A DNA stretch of 64,000 nt from Pseudomonadota bacterium. Lineage in GTDB: Bacteria > Pseudomonadota > Gammaproteobacteria > Xanthomonadales > Ahniellaceae. Shown piece after piece: positions 54,258-63,966 of this stretch; positions within the stretch are counted from its first letter, which is position 1; each line of letters starts with the position of its first letter. A model generated the notes under the pieces. That model was not told the origin of the DNA, searched no databases, and saw only the letters and a list, made by a program, of their open reading frames with translations. Made by a program: the position numbers and the translations under genes. The DNA lies in NCBI GenBank assembly GCA_022843465.1, contig JALHNO010000001.1, forward strand, positions 380,134 through 444,133. Direction: 5' to 3'.

Positions 54258-55979
54258 GTGTCTGACAAAACGCTTACCGACGTGGTTTTCGAGAGTTTCG
54301 ATCTGCACCCCAGCCTGCTCCAGGGCCTGAACGAGGCCGGATTTCTGCGCTGCACACCGATCCAGGCGATGAGCCTGCCGCTGACGCTGGCGGGCAAGGA
54401 TGTTGCCGGACAGGCGCAGACCGGCACCGGCAAGACCGCCGCCTTCCTGGTTGCTCTGTACAACCGGTTGCTGACCGGACCGGCACATCCGGAGCGCCGC
54501 GCCCACGACCCGCGCGCGGTCATCCTGGCGCCGACCCGCGAGCTGGCGATCCAGATCGACAAGGATGCCCAGCAGATCGGCCGCCATACCGGACTCCGGC
54601 TGGCCCTGATCTATGGCGGTGTCGATTACGACAAGCAGCGCAAGCTGCTGGAGGATGGCGTCGACATCATCATCGCCACGCCCGGCCGCCTGATCGATTT
54701 TCTGCGGCAGCAGGCGGTGAGCTTCCGCGCCGTCGAGATGATGATCATGGATGAGGCCGATCGCATGTTCGACCTCGGCTTCATCAAGGACATCCGTTTC
54801 CTGCTGCGGCGCATGCCGGGCGCCAGCGAACGCCAGAACCTGCTGTTCTCGGCGACCCTCAGCCATCGCGTGCTGGAACTTGCCTACGAACACATGAACG
54901 AGCCGGAAAAGCTCGTCATCGAGACCGAGACCATCACCGCCGCGCGCGTGCGCCAGCTGGTCTATTTCCCGGCAACCGAAGAAAAGCTGCCCCTGCTGCT
55001 GGGCCTGCTGGCGCGCATGGATGCCAACCGCAGCATGGTCTTCGTCAATACCAAGATGGGCTGCGAACGGGTGGCCCGCACACTCGAGCGCGCGGGCTAC
55101 AAGGTCGGCGTGCTGTCCGGCGACGTCCCGCAAAAGAAGCGCGAGACCCTGCTCGGCCTGTTCGTCAAGGGCGAGCTGAGCCTGCTGGTGGCGACCGATG
55201 TCGCGGCGCGCGGCCTGCACATCCCGGGCGTCAGTCATGTCTTCAACTACGACCTGCCGTTCGATGCGGAGGATTATGTCCATCGCATCGGCCGCACCGC
55301 GCGGCTCGGCGCCGAGGGCGATGCGCTGAGCTTCGCCTGCGACGAGTATGCGATGAGCCTGCCGGATATCGAGGCCTTCATCGAACAGAAGATACCGGTC
55401 GCTGCCTACGACGCTACCCTGTTGTTGCCGCTGCCGCGCAGCGCGCCCAAGCCGACCGGTGATGGTGCCGCGGCGCCGAGCCTGATCGAGGATGCCCTGG
55501 CCGATGCCGCCGCCGAGCGCAAGAAGCGCCGCGAGCGCGATCAGCGCGATGGCAAACGCAGCGGCGGTGGCCGCTCGGGAACGGGCAGTTCGCCTTCGCG
55601 TTCCAGCGGTCCTGGCGGGCGCTCGGGTTCAAGTTCTGGCGGTGGTCGCGGCCCGGAGCGTTCGCGCTCGGGCGAGCCGCGGCGGGATTCTGCCGGGACC
55701 GCCCAAGCACAGCGCGATCCGGCTGCTGTACGGCCGCCAGCTGCGGCATCAGCTCCAGCGACGGCTGCCGTGGCCGGCGCCGAGGCCGGCACCGAGCGTA
55801 CCCGCAAGCGGCGTCGGCGTCCGCGTGGTGAACGTCGCATCGACAGCAATGAGGCCGGCGCCAACGTCGCCAATAACGCGGCAACGCCTGCCGACGCGCC
55901 ACTGCCCCTGCTGACCCGGATCAAGCAGAAGCTCAAGTCCTGGATGCAGCGGCTGCCGACACCGGGCAAACGTCACTGA
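54258..55979 (+). CDS. rhlB: RhlB-type DEAD-box RNA helicase with long basic tail
   Basis: 573 residues from a GTG at 54258 (E. coli RhlB has 421). Q motif [20 protein letters not shown], Walker [13 protein letters not shown] in [18 protein letters not shown] in LFSATLS, and [10 protein letters not shown]. The tail from about 420 is basic and low-complexity ([20 protein letters not shown].., [12 protein letters not shown]). RhlB works in the RNA degradosome with RNase E. An ATG-rich longer frame upstream is not credible. Confidence 0.94.
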   Translation: MSDKTLTDVVFESFDLHPSLLQGLNEAGFLRCTPIQAMSLPLTLAGKDVAGQAQTGTGKTAAFLVALYNRLLTGPAHPERRAHDPRAVILAPTRELAIQIDKDAQQIGRHTGLRLALIYGGVDYDKQRKLLEDGVDIIIATPGRLIDFLRQQAVSFRAVEMMIMDEADRMFDLGFIKDIRFLLRRMPGASERQNLLFSATLSHRVLELAYEHMNEPEKLVIETETITAARVRQLVYFPATEEKLPLLLGLLARMDANRSMVFVNTKMGCERVARTLERAGYKVGVLSGDVPQKKRETLLGLFVKGELSLLVATDVAARGLHIPGVSHVFNYDLPFDAEDYVHRIGRTARLGAEGDALSFACDEYAMSLPDIEAFIEQKIPVAAYDATLLLPLPRSAPKPTGDGAAAPSLIEDALADAAAERKKRRERDQRDGKRSGGGRSGTGSSPSRSSGPGGRSGSSSGGGRGPERSRSGEPRRDSAGTAQAQRDPAAVRPPAAASAPATAAVAGAEAGTERTRKRRRRPRGERRIDSNEAGANVANNAATPADAPLPLLTRIKQKLKSWMQRLPTPGKRH

Positions 55980-56020
55980 GTACACGCCGCGCGCTGCGGC
56001 GTGCGGATTGAGGCGATTTG

Positions 56021-57604
56021 CTAAGCGAATCGCTCAGGCACCGCAACCAGCAGGGCCCGGGTCAGTTCGTGCCGGGGCGCCGCCAGTACATCTGCTGTGC
56101 GGCCGGCTTCGACGATGCGACCGCGATCGAGCACGATCAGCTGATCGGCGATGAAACTCATCGCAGCCAGATCGTGGCCGATGAAGATCAGACCGAGTCC
56201 ACGCTGATCGCGCAGATCGGCCAGCAGATTCAGAACGCCGGCCTGCACCGAAACATCGAGCGCTGAGATCGCCTCATCGCAGATCAGCAGTTCCGGCGAG
56301 GTCGCCAGCGCGCGCGCAATCGCCACGCGTTGCTGCTGACCGCCCGACAATTGATGCGGATAGCGATCGATCAGGGCCGCATCGAGTTGTACCGCGTGCA
56401 GCAATTCAAGGATGCGGGCTTCACGCGCCGCGCGGTCGGCCACCAGTGCGTGCAGGTCCAGCGCTTCGCCGATGCAGTCGCGCACGCGCTGGCGCGGATC
56501 GAGCGCACTGCCAGGGTCCTGGAACACCACCTGCACGCGCCGCCGCCACTGGCGCAAGGCGCTGCCGCGCAGACGCCGCGGATCGGCGCCGGCAATCTGC
56601 ATGCGCTCGGCATCCGCGGCATGCAAGGACAGCAGGGTACGCGCCAGTGTCGACTTGCCGCTGCCCGAAACCCCGATGATGCCGAGCGTTTCACCGGCGC
56701 GCAGCGAGAGCGCAACACCTGCCAGGGCGGTGCGATCGGCATGGCGCGCGGCCAGGCCCTGGACATCGACCAGGACGGCGCCCGCGGCCGGGCGCGCAGG
56801 GGTCGAAACAGCAGTCGCGCCCAGTCGCGCCGGATTGCCACCCAGACCGGGTCGACTGGCGAGCAGCAGTCGCACATAGGCCTGCTCCGATGCGAGTACG
56901 CTGGCGGTCGCGCCCTGGGCTTCGACACGGCCCCGGCGCAGTACCAGCAGATCATCGGCGAGCGCCGCAACCGCAGCGAGGTCGTGGCTGACCAGGACGA
57001 GGGCGAGGCCGCGTTCCTGCTTGAGGCGTCGCAGCAGGGCCAGCACACCGCTGCTGGCCAGGGTATCGAGGGCACTGGTCGGCTCGTCGCAGATCAGCAG
57101 CTTCGGTCCGGCCGCCAAGGCCAGCGCGATCATCAGGCGCTGCCGCTGACCACCGGAAAGTTGATGCGGGTGCCGGCGCAGGAACCCCGGATCACTCGGC
57201 AATCCGACTTCGGCCAGTGCCGGTGACATGGCGGAATCTTCCACCAGCATCTCGCGCAACTGTGCCTGCACGCTGCGCAGCGGATGCAGGCTCGTCGCGG
57301 CATCCTGAAAGATGTAGCCGATCGTGCGGCCGCGCAGGCCGCGCCAGGCCGGCTCATCATCGAACGCCAGGCCACGACCGGCAAGGCGCAGCGTGCCGGT
57401 CTGCTCGACGGTGCGCGCGTGCAGCCCGATCAGCGCCAGTGCCAGGCTGGACTTGCCACTGCCGGACTCGCCGACGATGCCCAGACAGTGCCCACTGTGC
57501 AGGCCGACCGAGATCTGATTCAGTGCCCAGTCCGTCGCGCCCGGATAGCGCAGACTGAACTGCACCAACTCCAGTAGCGGCGGCGCTCCAGCGCCTGCGC
57601 TCAT
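56021..57604 (-). CDS. ABC transporter ATPase, two nucleotide-binding domains (peptide type)
   Basis: 527 residues, two ATPase domains in one chain. Domain 1: GIVGESGSGKSSLALAL, LSGGQRQRLMIALALA, LLICDEPTSALD. Domain 2: GIIGVSGSGKSTLARTL, LSGGQQQRVAIARAL, LLICDEAISALD. In domain 2 Walker B is DEA instead of DEP, still with the catalytic Glu. The layout is that of GsiA/YejF-type peptide and glutathione importers. It overlaps the permease gene by 4 bp. The operon has only one permease and no binding protein. Confidence 0.9.
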   Translation of the reverse strand: MSAGAGAPPLLELVQFSLRYPGATDWALNQISVGLHSGHCLGIVGESGSGKSSLALALIGLHARTVEQTGTLRLAGRGLAFDDEPAWRGLRGRTIGYIFQDAATSLHPLRSVQAQLREMLVEDSAMSPALAEVGLPSDPGFLRRHPHQLSGGQRQRLMIALALAAGPKLLICDEPTSALDTLASSGVLALLRRLKQERGLALVLVSHDLAAVAALADDLLVLRRGRVEAQGATASVLASEQAYVRLLLASRPGLGGNPARLGATAVSTPARPAAGAVLVDVQGLAARHADRTALAGVALSLRAGETLGIIGVSGSGKSTLARTLLSLHAADAERMQIAGADPRRLRGSALRQWRRRVQVVFQDPGSALDPRQRVRDCIGEALDLHALVADRAAREARILELLHAVQLDAALIDRYPHQLSGGQQQRVAIARALATSPELLICDEAISALDVSVQAGVLNLLADLRDQRGLGLIFIGHDLAAMSFIADQLIVLDRGRIVEAGRTADVLAAPRHELTRALLVAVPERFA

Positions 57605-58449
57605 GGCGGCGGGTCCGCACGCGCCGACAGGGTCCGCTGCAGGGCATCGCCGAGCACGGTCAGCGCAGCGAGCAGAGCAACCAGGAACAGCGCCGGCGCG
57701 ATCAGCACCCAGGGTGCATCGGTCAGTTCCTGCGCGCCCTCGGACAACAGGGTGCCCAGGCTGACCGCCGGCTCATCGATGCCGAGGCCGAGGAAACTGA
57801 GAAAGCTCTCGACCAGGATCGCCTGGGGAATCGCCAGACTCAGATAGACCACCGCAAAACCGAGCACATTGGGCAGGATGTGGCGAAACAGGATCCAGCC
57901 GGGTCCGGCACCGAGCGCACGCGCCGCGTCGATGAAGGGCAGGGCGCGCAGGCGGGCTGCCTCGGCGCGCACCATGCGCGCGAGATCGAGCGCCACATAG
58001 CCGCCGATCGCCCCGATCAGCAGGGCCGGATGGCGACCGAACAGGGTCAGCAGCAGGATCACGATCAGCAGAAAGGGCAGGGCCGAAACCACATCGAGCG
58101 CGCGCATCAGCAGACGCTCGATGGCGCCGCCGCGGCTGCCGGCATAGGCGCCATAGAGCAGGCCGAGCGCCAAGGCGAGAGCGCCCGAGCCGAGGGCGAC
58201 CAGCAGGGAAATACGGCCACCCACGAGCGTGCGTACAAAGACATCGCGACCGATCGCATCGGTGCCGAGCCAGTGCGCGTGAGTGAGTTCCGGTGCGATC
58301 TGGATGCGCTCCCAGTCGGTGAACTCGGCATCGTAGGGGCTCAGCCAGGGTCCGAGCAGGGCGGTCGCGGTCAATGCCGCCAGCAGCCACAACGCCATTC
58401 GTGCTACGCGCGAGTTCAGGGTCTGTCGCAGACTGCTGGACCGGCTCAT
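57601..58449 (-). CDS. OppC/DppC-type peptide ABC permease
   Basis: 282 residues, about six membrane segments. HWLGTDAIGRDVFVRTLVGGRISLLVALGSGALAL is the OppC N-terminal signature, and RALGAGPGWILFRHILPNVLGFAVVYL the EAA loop that contacts the ATPase. The partner OppB/DppB permease and the substrate-binding protein are not in the window; the upstream gene is a GGDEF/EAL protein 5 bp away. Confidence 0.92.
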   Translation of the reverse strand: MSRSSSLRQTLNSRVARMALWLLAALTATALLGPWLSPYDAEFTDWERIQIAPELTHAHWLGTDAIGRDVFVRTLVGGRISLLVALGSGALALALGLLYGAYAGSRGGAIERLLMRALDVVSALPFLLIVILLLTLFGRHPALLIGAIGGYVALDLARMVRAEAARLRALPFIDAARALGAGPGWILFRHILPNVLGFAVVYLSLAIPQAILVESFLSFLGLGIDEPAVSLGTLLSEGAQELTDAPWVLIAPALFLVALLAALTVLGDALQRTLSARADPPP

Positions 58450-58454
58450 CGCGA

Positions 58455-61058
58455 TCAGATCGGTGGCAGCACCGATGCGAAATCCAGCTCGGCCAGCTTG
58501 CGCGGTTCACCCAGGTAATTGCCCTGGGCATAGGCAACGCCGCAATCGCGCAGGGCCTGCAGGGTGGCGAAGCTGTCGACGTGCTCGCCAATGACCGCGA
58601 GTTTCATCGAGCGTGCCAGACCGGCAATCGAGGCGACCATGGTGTGATCGAGATCGTTATCGGCCATGCCCTCGACGAAGCTGCCCTCGATCTTGACGAA
58701 GTCGACCGGCAGATGGCGCAGATGGGTGAACGAGGAGAAGCCGGTTCCAAAATCATCCAGCGCAAACCGGCAACCGAGATCGCGCAGCTGCTGCATGACC
58801 TTGCGCACCACGTGCATCGAGGTCATCTCGCTGGTTTCGGTGATCTCGAATACCAGGGCCCGCGCCGGCACGCTCGAAGCCTTGATCGCATTGATCACCA
58901 GGGCCATCGATTCGGGATCGGCCAGGGTCTGGTTGGACAGATTGATATTGAAGGCAATCCGGCCGAGCAGGGCCTCGTGACCGGACATCGCCTTGAGTGC
59001 GTGCTGCACCACCCAGAGGTCGATCTTCGGCATCATGCCGACGCGCTCGGCCAGCGGCACGAATACACTTGGCGCCACCACGTCGCCGCGGCGGTCGCGC
59101 ATGCGGATCAGGATTTCGAACAGGATCTCGGGACCGCCACTGCCCAGCCGCCAGCCATTGCGTACCTCGATGGCGGACTCGGTCTGCGCCAGTGCCGCCA
59201 GCGGCACAATCGGCTGCAGGTCGAATTCGAAACGGTTCTGCTCCAGTGCCTCGCGGAAACGCGAAGTCCAGCCGGCCTCGAGTTCGCGGGCGACACGGAC
59301 ATCGTGCTCACCGACATAGATCTGGGTCTGATCGCGGCCGCGATGCTTGGCGGTCTTGCAGGCCACCCGGGCGTGCTCGAGGGCATATTCTGCCGAGGGC
59401 GTTTCGCGCGACAACACCGCCACGCCGAGCGAGACCGTGGCATTGCGCTTGTGCCGGTTGGCGATGTAGTGGCACTGGTGGGCGAGCTCGCGGAAACCAT
59501 CGGCGATGGTGAACAGATTGTCGAGCGCTACTCCGGTCAGCAGCAGGGCCATGCGATCGCCCTCGAGCCGCGCCATCACATCGCCCTCGCGCAGGCGCTT
59601 GCTGTAGGCCTCGCCGATGTCGGCGACCAGTCGGTCACCGGCACTGACGCCACCGGCATCGATGATGTGGGTGTAGCGGTCGATATCGACGTAGAGAACG
59701 GCGGCATAGCCACCCTGCTCGCGCCGCTTCAGCAGCTCGTTGGTCAGGATCTGCGAGAAGTGACGGGCGTTGTACAGGCCGGTCAGCGAATCATGGATCA
59801 GTTCCCAGCGCAGGCGGTCGGCGCTCTTGCGCTCGGAGATGTCGCGGAACACGACCACCGAACCCTCGCGCTGGGCGCCGACCGACAGCGGCAGCACCGA
59901 GCATTCCACCGGCAAGGCCACGCGGGAATGATTCCAGAACACGGTCTCGAGATTATTCAGCGGTTCGCCACTGCGGTAGGCGCGGACCAGGGGCGAATCC
60001 TGTTCTTCGATCGGCTGGCCATCACCGGCAGAATGATGCACGACGGCGTGAGCCGGCAGGCCGATCAGGGAAGATTCGTCGTCGTGGCTGAGCAGGCGCA
60101 GGGCAGTCGGATTGACGAAGCTGATGCGGCCCTGCTCATCGACGCCGAACACGCCATCACCGACGGAACCGAGAATTCCCTCGAGTCGCTGCTTCTCCGA
60201 CTGCGAGGACTTCTGCATCTGAACCTGACGGGCGAGGCCATTGATGCGCGCAAGAAAGAGTTCCTTGGCCTCGTTCTTGAAGGTGCATTCGACCGCGCCC
60301 GCTTCCAGGCAGCGCTTGATGACATCCTCGCGATAGGTGCCGGTAATGATCGCGATCGCGGCCTGCGCGGTGGCCGGGTTGTGGCGCAATTTGCGGCAGA
60401 GCTCGTCGCCATTGCCATCAGGCAGGAAGTAGTCGATCACCATCAGATCGAAGTGGCTGTTGATCGCCTTCTGGTAGCCCTCGGAGATCGATCCGGCGGT
60501 TTCGGTCTGGTAGCCGTTGCGATCAAGCAGTTGTCTGTAGGCGAGTCGGACGCTGGCCGAGTCGTCGACGAACAGCACGCGCACACCGTTGGCCGGCTTG
60601 TGCGCACTGTCGGGCTGGAATGCCGGTGTGCCGGCCATCGCCGAACCCTTGTCGGCAGTCTCCGTCGGCGCGGGCTCGGGCGTTGGCGCGAGTTGCCGGA
60701 TGATCGCGGGGATCCGCGAGAAGTTGGCCCAGAGCAGGAAAGTCGTTTCGGGCCGGGCCGAGATGAAGCCATCGATCTCGGCGCTCTTCTCGTGCGCGAG
60801 CAGCAGCAGCGGCAGCTTGGCCTGACGCGGGCTGCGCAGAAACATCAGCAGGTCTTCGAAATCGCGCGTGCTGCGGGCCGGCGCGCCCAGCATGATCAGG
60901 CCGTAGGGCTGCCCCATGTCGGCAGCACGCTGCAGATGATCGAGGGTGTCAGCGTAGCTGGTCAGCTCCGCCCAGCTGCCAACCTGGGATGCCTGCAACG
61001 TACGTTGCAGCAAATGGTTCAGCGTCGCCGATCGTTCTACAACAAGAATCCCCGACAC
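58455..61058 (-). CDS. Receiver-PAS-GGDEF-EAL protein with degenerate GGDEF
   Basis: 867 residues from a GTG at 61058 with CGAGG upstream, chosen because SGILVVERSATLNHLLQ matches a receiver-like start; an ATG 141 bases upstream would add residues without similarity. Order: a receiver-like domain without a clear phosphoacceptor, a second receiver with LFVDDSASVRLAYRQLL and D-containing LMVIDYFLPDGNG, a PAS domain (GILGSVGDGVFGVDEQGRISFVNPTAL), a GGDEF domain whose signature reads LEGDR, so the cyclase should be inactive, and an EAL domain with the EIL variant that keeps the other acidic and Asn residues (NINLSNQ, EITETSE, DDFGTGFSS, VKIEGSF, GEHVDS). It probably degrades or senses c-di-GMP. 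Confidence 0.9.
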   Translation of the reverse strand: MSGILVVERSATLNHLLQRTLQASQVGSWAELTSYADTLDHLQRAADMGQPYGLIMLGAPARSTRDFEDLLMFLRSPRQAKLPLLLLAHEKSAEIDGFISARPETTFLLWANFSRIPAIIRQLAPTPEPAPTETADKGSAMAGTPAFQPDSAHKPANGVRVLFVDDSASVRLAYRQLLDRNGYQTETAGSISEGYQKAINSHFDLMVIDYFLPDGNGDELCRKLRHNPATAQAAIAIITGTYREDVIKRCLEAGAVECTFKNEAKELFLARINGLARQVQMQKSSQSEKQRLEGILGSVGDGVFGVDEQGRISFVNPTALRLLSHDDESSLIGLPAHAVVHHSAGDGQPIEEQDSPLVRAYRSGEPLNNLETVFWNHSRVALPVECSVLPLSVGAQREGSVVVFRDISERKSADRLRWELIHDSLTGLYNARHFSQILTNELLKRREQGGYAAVLYVDIDRYTHIIDAGGVSAGDRLVADIGEAYSKRLREGDVMARLEGDRMALLLTGVALDNLFTIADGFRELAHQCHYIANRHKRNATVSLGVAVLSRETPSAEYALEHARVACKTAKHRGRDQTQIYVGEHDVRVARELEAGWTSRFREALEQNRFEFDLQPIVPLAALAQTESAIEVRNGWRLGSGGPEILFEILIRMRDRRGDVVAPSVFVPLAERVGMMPKIDLWVVQHALKAMSGHEALLGRIAFNINLSNQTLADPESMALVINAIKASSVPARALVFEITETSEMTSMHVVRKVMQQLRDLGCRFALDDFGTGFSSFTHLRHLPVDFVKIEGSFVEGMADNDLDHTMVASIAGLARSMKLAVIGEHVDSFATLQALRDCGVAYAQGNYLGEPRKLAELDFASVLPPI

Positions 61059-61406
61059 AAGGCCTCGCTTTGTTTCACCGGTTCCGCGAAAGGGCCGGCA
61101 TTCCCCTGACGGCGCCGGAACAAGGATTCTCCCCAGCTTCGGGCCATTCTGGCAAGTCGGATGCGTGATGGCCCCGCCAGCCCACCGAACCCTCATCATA
61201 GCCGCGACCGGCCCCGTGTGCAGTCCGGGCCGCGCCGGAAGTCAGCCGCGCCGCTGCGATGGCCAGGAGCGGCAACGCCGGCTGCGATTGGCTGGCCTTC
61301 GGGCTGACCTGCCGGGTGGGCTCGACCGGGCGGCGAGCAGCTGGCGATTGCCGGGGATCGCCGGCGCGCTATTGTTACCGTTCCGAAGCGACTGACGGAC
61401 CCTCCG
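61059..61406. other. Divergent promoter region, no gene recognised
   Basis: 348 bp between the GGDEF/EAL gene (minus) and the DUF2721 gene (plus). GC-rich, no hairpin, no repeat. It should hold two promoters; no box stands out. Confidence 0.4.
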
Positions 61407-61892
61407 ATGTTTCCTGATGGTGGCACCTCCGGCATTGCCCATGCCATCCAGCTGGCGCTGGCACCGGTCTTTCTGCTGACCGCGATCAGCGCCTTGCTGG
61501 CGATGATGACCAGTCGACTGGCGCGCATCGTCGATCGCGCGCGTTTTCTCGAATCGCGCGTCATCGAAGACAGCGAGCAGGTCGAGAAGCAGCGTGCCGA
61601 ACTGGCCCTGATCGCGCGCCGCGCGCGCCTGGTCAGCTGGTCGATTGCGCTGTGCACCGCAGCCGCCCTGCTGGTGGCTGCCCTGGTCGCGATCCTGTTT
61701 CTGGGTGCCAGCTACGGATTCCGGGCCGGCATCCCGATCGCGGTGGTATTCATACTCTCGATGCTGGGACTGATCTGCTCGTTGTCGCTCTATCTGCGCG
61801 AGGTCTTCATCTCGACCCGCACCCTGCGTTTCGCCGGTTCGACCCTGCGCGAACTCAGTCGCGGCACTGGAGGCCGACCTGCCGACTCCTGA
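61407..61892 (+). CDS. DUF2721 membrane protein
   Basis: 161 residues, three membrane segments: AIQLALAPVFLLTAISALLAMMTSRLARIVDRARFLE is the DUF2721 opening, then VSWSIALCTAAALLVAALVAILFL and AVVFILSMLGLICSLSLYLREVFIS. Function unknown. It is convergent with the racemase gene. Confidence 0.93.
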   Translation: MFPDGGTSGIAHAIQLALAPVFLLTAISALLAMMTSRLARIVDRARFLESRVIEDSEQVEKQRAELALIARRARLVSWSIALCTAAALLVAALVAILFLGASYGFRAGIPIAVVFILSMLGLICSLSLYLREVFISTRTLRFAGSTLRELSRGTGGRPADS

Positions 61893-61910
61893 GCCGCGGC
61901 GCGTCGAGGT

Positions 61911-62603
61911 TCAGGCGAGAGCGAACTCGGCGGCGGCCTGCGCGTGCAGCGCCGTGGTATCGAACAGCGGCACGCTGCAATCGCTGGCGTCTACCAGCAG
62001 GGAAATCTCGGTGCAGCCGAGAATGATCGCTTCGGCGCCCAGGCCCACCAGTTCCGCCATGACCCGGCGGTAGTCCTGCTTCGACGCGGCTTCGACTCGA
62101 CCGAGACAGAGTTCTTCGTAGATCACCCGGTGTACACGCGCGCGTGCATCGGTGTCGGGGACGAGCACCTTCAGGCCGTGGCGATCCAGCAGGCGACCGC
62201 GATAGAACGCTTCCTCCATCGTGAAGCGCGTTCCAAGCAATCCCACCGTGGAGAACCCGGCCCGCCTGATCGCCAGCGCGGTTGGATCGGCGATATGCAG
62301 CAGGGGCAGCGGTATCGCTGCTTCGATATCGGCAGCCACCTTGTGCATGGTGTTGGTGCAGAGCACGATGCACTCGGCGCCGGCGGCGTGCAAGGCGCGT
62401 GCTGCTGCGGCCAGTAGCGCACCCGCGGCGTCCCAGTCCGCGCTGCGCTGCAGGCGCTCGATCTCGTGGAAGTCCACGCTGTACAGCACCAGCCGGGCGG
62501 AATGCAGGCCACCCAGGCGCGACTTCACCGCCTCATTGATTTGCCGGTAGTAGGGGATGGTCGACTCCCAACTCATGCCGCCGATCAGTCCGATCGTCTT
62601 CAT
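61911..62603 (-). CDS. Aspartate/glutamate racemase family protein
   Basis: 230 residues from the ATG at 62603. KTIGLIGGMSWESTIPYY at the start, cysteine 1 in IVLCTNTMHK and cysteine 2 in IILGCTEISLL, both catalytic positions of the PLP-independent racemases. Closest in layout to YgeA-type amino-acid racemases with broad specificity. Upstream on the same strand are the membrane protein and 2OG oxygenase genes. Confidence 0.95.
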   Translation of the reverse strand: MKTIGLIGGMSWESTIPYYRQINEAVKSRLGGLHSARLVLYSVDFHEIERLQRSADWDAAGALLAAAARALHAAGAECIVLCTNTMHKVAADIEAAIPLPLLHIADPTALAIRRAGFSTVGLLGTRFTMEEAFYRGRLLDRHGLKVLVPDTDARARVHRVIYEELCLGRVEAASKQDYRRVMAELVGLGAEAIILGCTEISLLVDASDCSVPLFDTTALHAQAAAEFALA

Positions 62604-62649
62604 CGCTGCGTTCCCAGGTGCGGGGTCGGCGAGCTTAGCCCGCCGCAAC

Positions 62650-63141
62650 TCAATGCGCCCGGTCTGCTGGCAACTGGCGCAATCCCCGGGCATCGACCAC
62701 ACGCCTGGCTTCGGCGTCGGCTGTGCCCAGTCCGGCAGTCGGCCCAAAAGCGGGATAGGCAAGCGCCACCAGAACGACGACGCCGGCCAGCAGGCAGACC
62801 AGGGCGAGCAGACGCAGATGCCGCAGCGCGCGCGGAACCGCCTGCTGGGCGAAGCGCTGATGCCAGCGCCAGGGAATCAGGCACAGGCCGAGCGTGGTGA
62901 TGATCAGCAGCCAGCCGAAGGCGGCAAACAGATCGGGCAAGGGCAGGTAAGGCGCGCAGCGCAGGAAGGCGGCACCGACAATCAATCGCAGCAGCAATTC
63001 CAGATAGTGCCGACCTGCCGAACCGGCATGGCCCAGCAGGAATTTCGAAGCCCGCTGTGGCCGCAGCAATGCCAGCACACCGAGTCCGATCAGGTACAGG
63101 CCGCAGACCAGAACCACGATCAAGGCGAGTGCATCAGGCAT
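62650..63141 (-). CDS. Membrane protein of unknown family
   Basis: 163 residues from the ATG at 63141, which overlaps the end of the oxygenase gene by 8 bp. Four hydrophobic segments (LALIVVLVCGLYLIGLGVLALL, YLELLLRLIVGAAFLRCA, LFAAFGWLLIITTLGLCLIP, RLLALVCLLAGVVVLVALAYP) and a soluble C-terminal tail. I do not recognise the family. The overlap suggests cotranscription with the oxygenase. Confidence 0.75.
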   Translation of the reverse strand: MPDALALIVVLVCGLYLIGLGVLALLRPQRASKFLLGHAGSAGRHYLELLLRLIVGAAFLRCAPYLPLPDLFAAFGWLLIITTLGLCLIPWRWHQRFAQQAVPRALRHLRLLALVCLLAGVVVLVALAYPAFGPTAGLGTADAEARRVVDARGLRQLPADRAH

Positions 63142-63559
63142 CGGGATTCTGCTCCGCATTCAGCGCTGTGCCCGGCCGCTCGACAAGGTGATTCTTGCCG
63201 TACACCCAGCCGAACGACAGCACGTAGCGGCTGCCGCCTGCGACCCGGGTGACACTGTGTTCACAGGCATCGGGACGGAACAACTTGATCCGCGCGCTTG
63301 CGTAGATCGGATTGGCGCAAATGAATTCACCGCCGGCACGCGGCGACTTCAGGATCAGATTGAGCCGGTAGTGACGACCCTGCTGCACTGGATCGGTATG
63401 CGGCGGCACGCTCGACCCCTCCGGGTACCTGATCAGGTAGGCGTCGAACGGCAATGGCCAGCGCGCAGTCAACAGCTGCATCTTGTCGTAGCCCGTGCCC
63501 TGCCGACCCGACTGCCAGCGGAAGGCGAGTCGGGCGTAGTGGCGCAATCCGGAGATCAT
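63134..63559 (-). CDS. 2OG-Fe(II) oxygenase-like protein
   Basis: 141 residues from the ATG at 63559. The Fe-binding H-x-D motif is in PPHTDPVQ and the distal His in CEHSVTRV; the 2-oxoglutarate Arg may be R in GGSRYVLSFGW. Short for the family, so it may lack the N-terminal beta-strands. Substrate unknown. It lies 17 bp downstream of the SnoaL gene on the same strand. Confidence 0.8.
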   Translation of the reverse strand: MISGLRHYARLAFRWQSGRQGTGYDKMQLLTARWPLPFDAYLIRYPEGSSVPPHTDPVQQGRHYRLNLILKSPRAGGEFICANPIYASARIKLFRPDACEHSVTRVAGGSRYVLSFGWVYGKNHLVERPGTALNAEQNPDA

Positions 63560-63576
63560 CGTGATGCGCGGCTGCG

Positions 63577-63966
63577 CTAAAGCATCGGCTGGCGATGCAG
63601 GTGGGTATCGGTGTACTGCTGGAAGGCGACGACCTTGCCGGCATTGAAGCGCCAGACATGGGCAAAGGGTGCCGTGAAACTCTTGCCGGTTGCCTTGAAC
63701 GTAGCGCTGTAGCTGCCGAGCGCCACCACCGTGTCGCCGTCGACGATGAACTCGGCGGGCACCGCCGTGAATCCGTCCCATTCGCCACCGAGCTTCATGA
63801 ACACCTGTTCGAGTACCGCCTGCGGTCCGACGTAGCTGCCGCCATAGGGACCGCCTTCGGCTTCGATCCAGTGGACGTCATCAGCAAGGACGGCCAGTAC
63901 CGCAGGAATGTCCCCTTTGCCGAATGCCGCGTAGGCAGCGCGTGCGATGTCCACAGCTGAAGTCAT
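63577..63966 (-). CDS. SnoaL/NTF2-like protein
   Basis: 129 residues. AYAAFGKGDIPAVLAVLADDVHWIEAEGGPYGG and FAHVWRFNAGKVVAFQQYTDT are the NTF2-like pattern of the SnoaL-like family. Such proteins are small alpha+beta barrels that bind or isomerise small molecules. It is first on the minus strand before the oxygenase, with 34 bp to the window edge. Confidence 0.9.
   Translation of the reverse strand: MTSAVDIARAAYAAFGKGDIPAVLAVLADDVHWIEAEGGPYGGSYVGPQAVLEQVFMKLGGEWDGFTAVPAEFIVDGDTVVALGSYSATFKATGKSFTAPFAHVWRFNAGKVVAFQQYTDTHLHRQPML

Noticed and set aside
58374-61109. A 911-residue open frame on the plus strand
   Set aside because: Antisense to the GGDEF/EAL gene; no family features.
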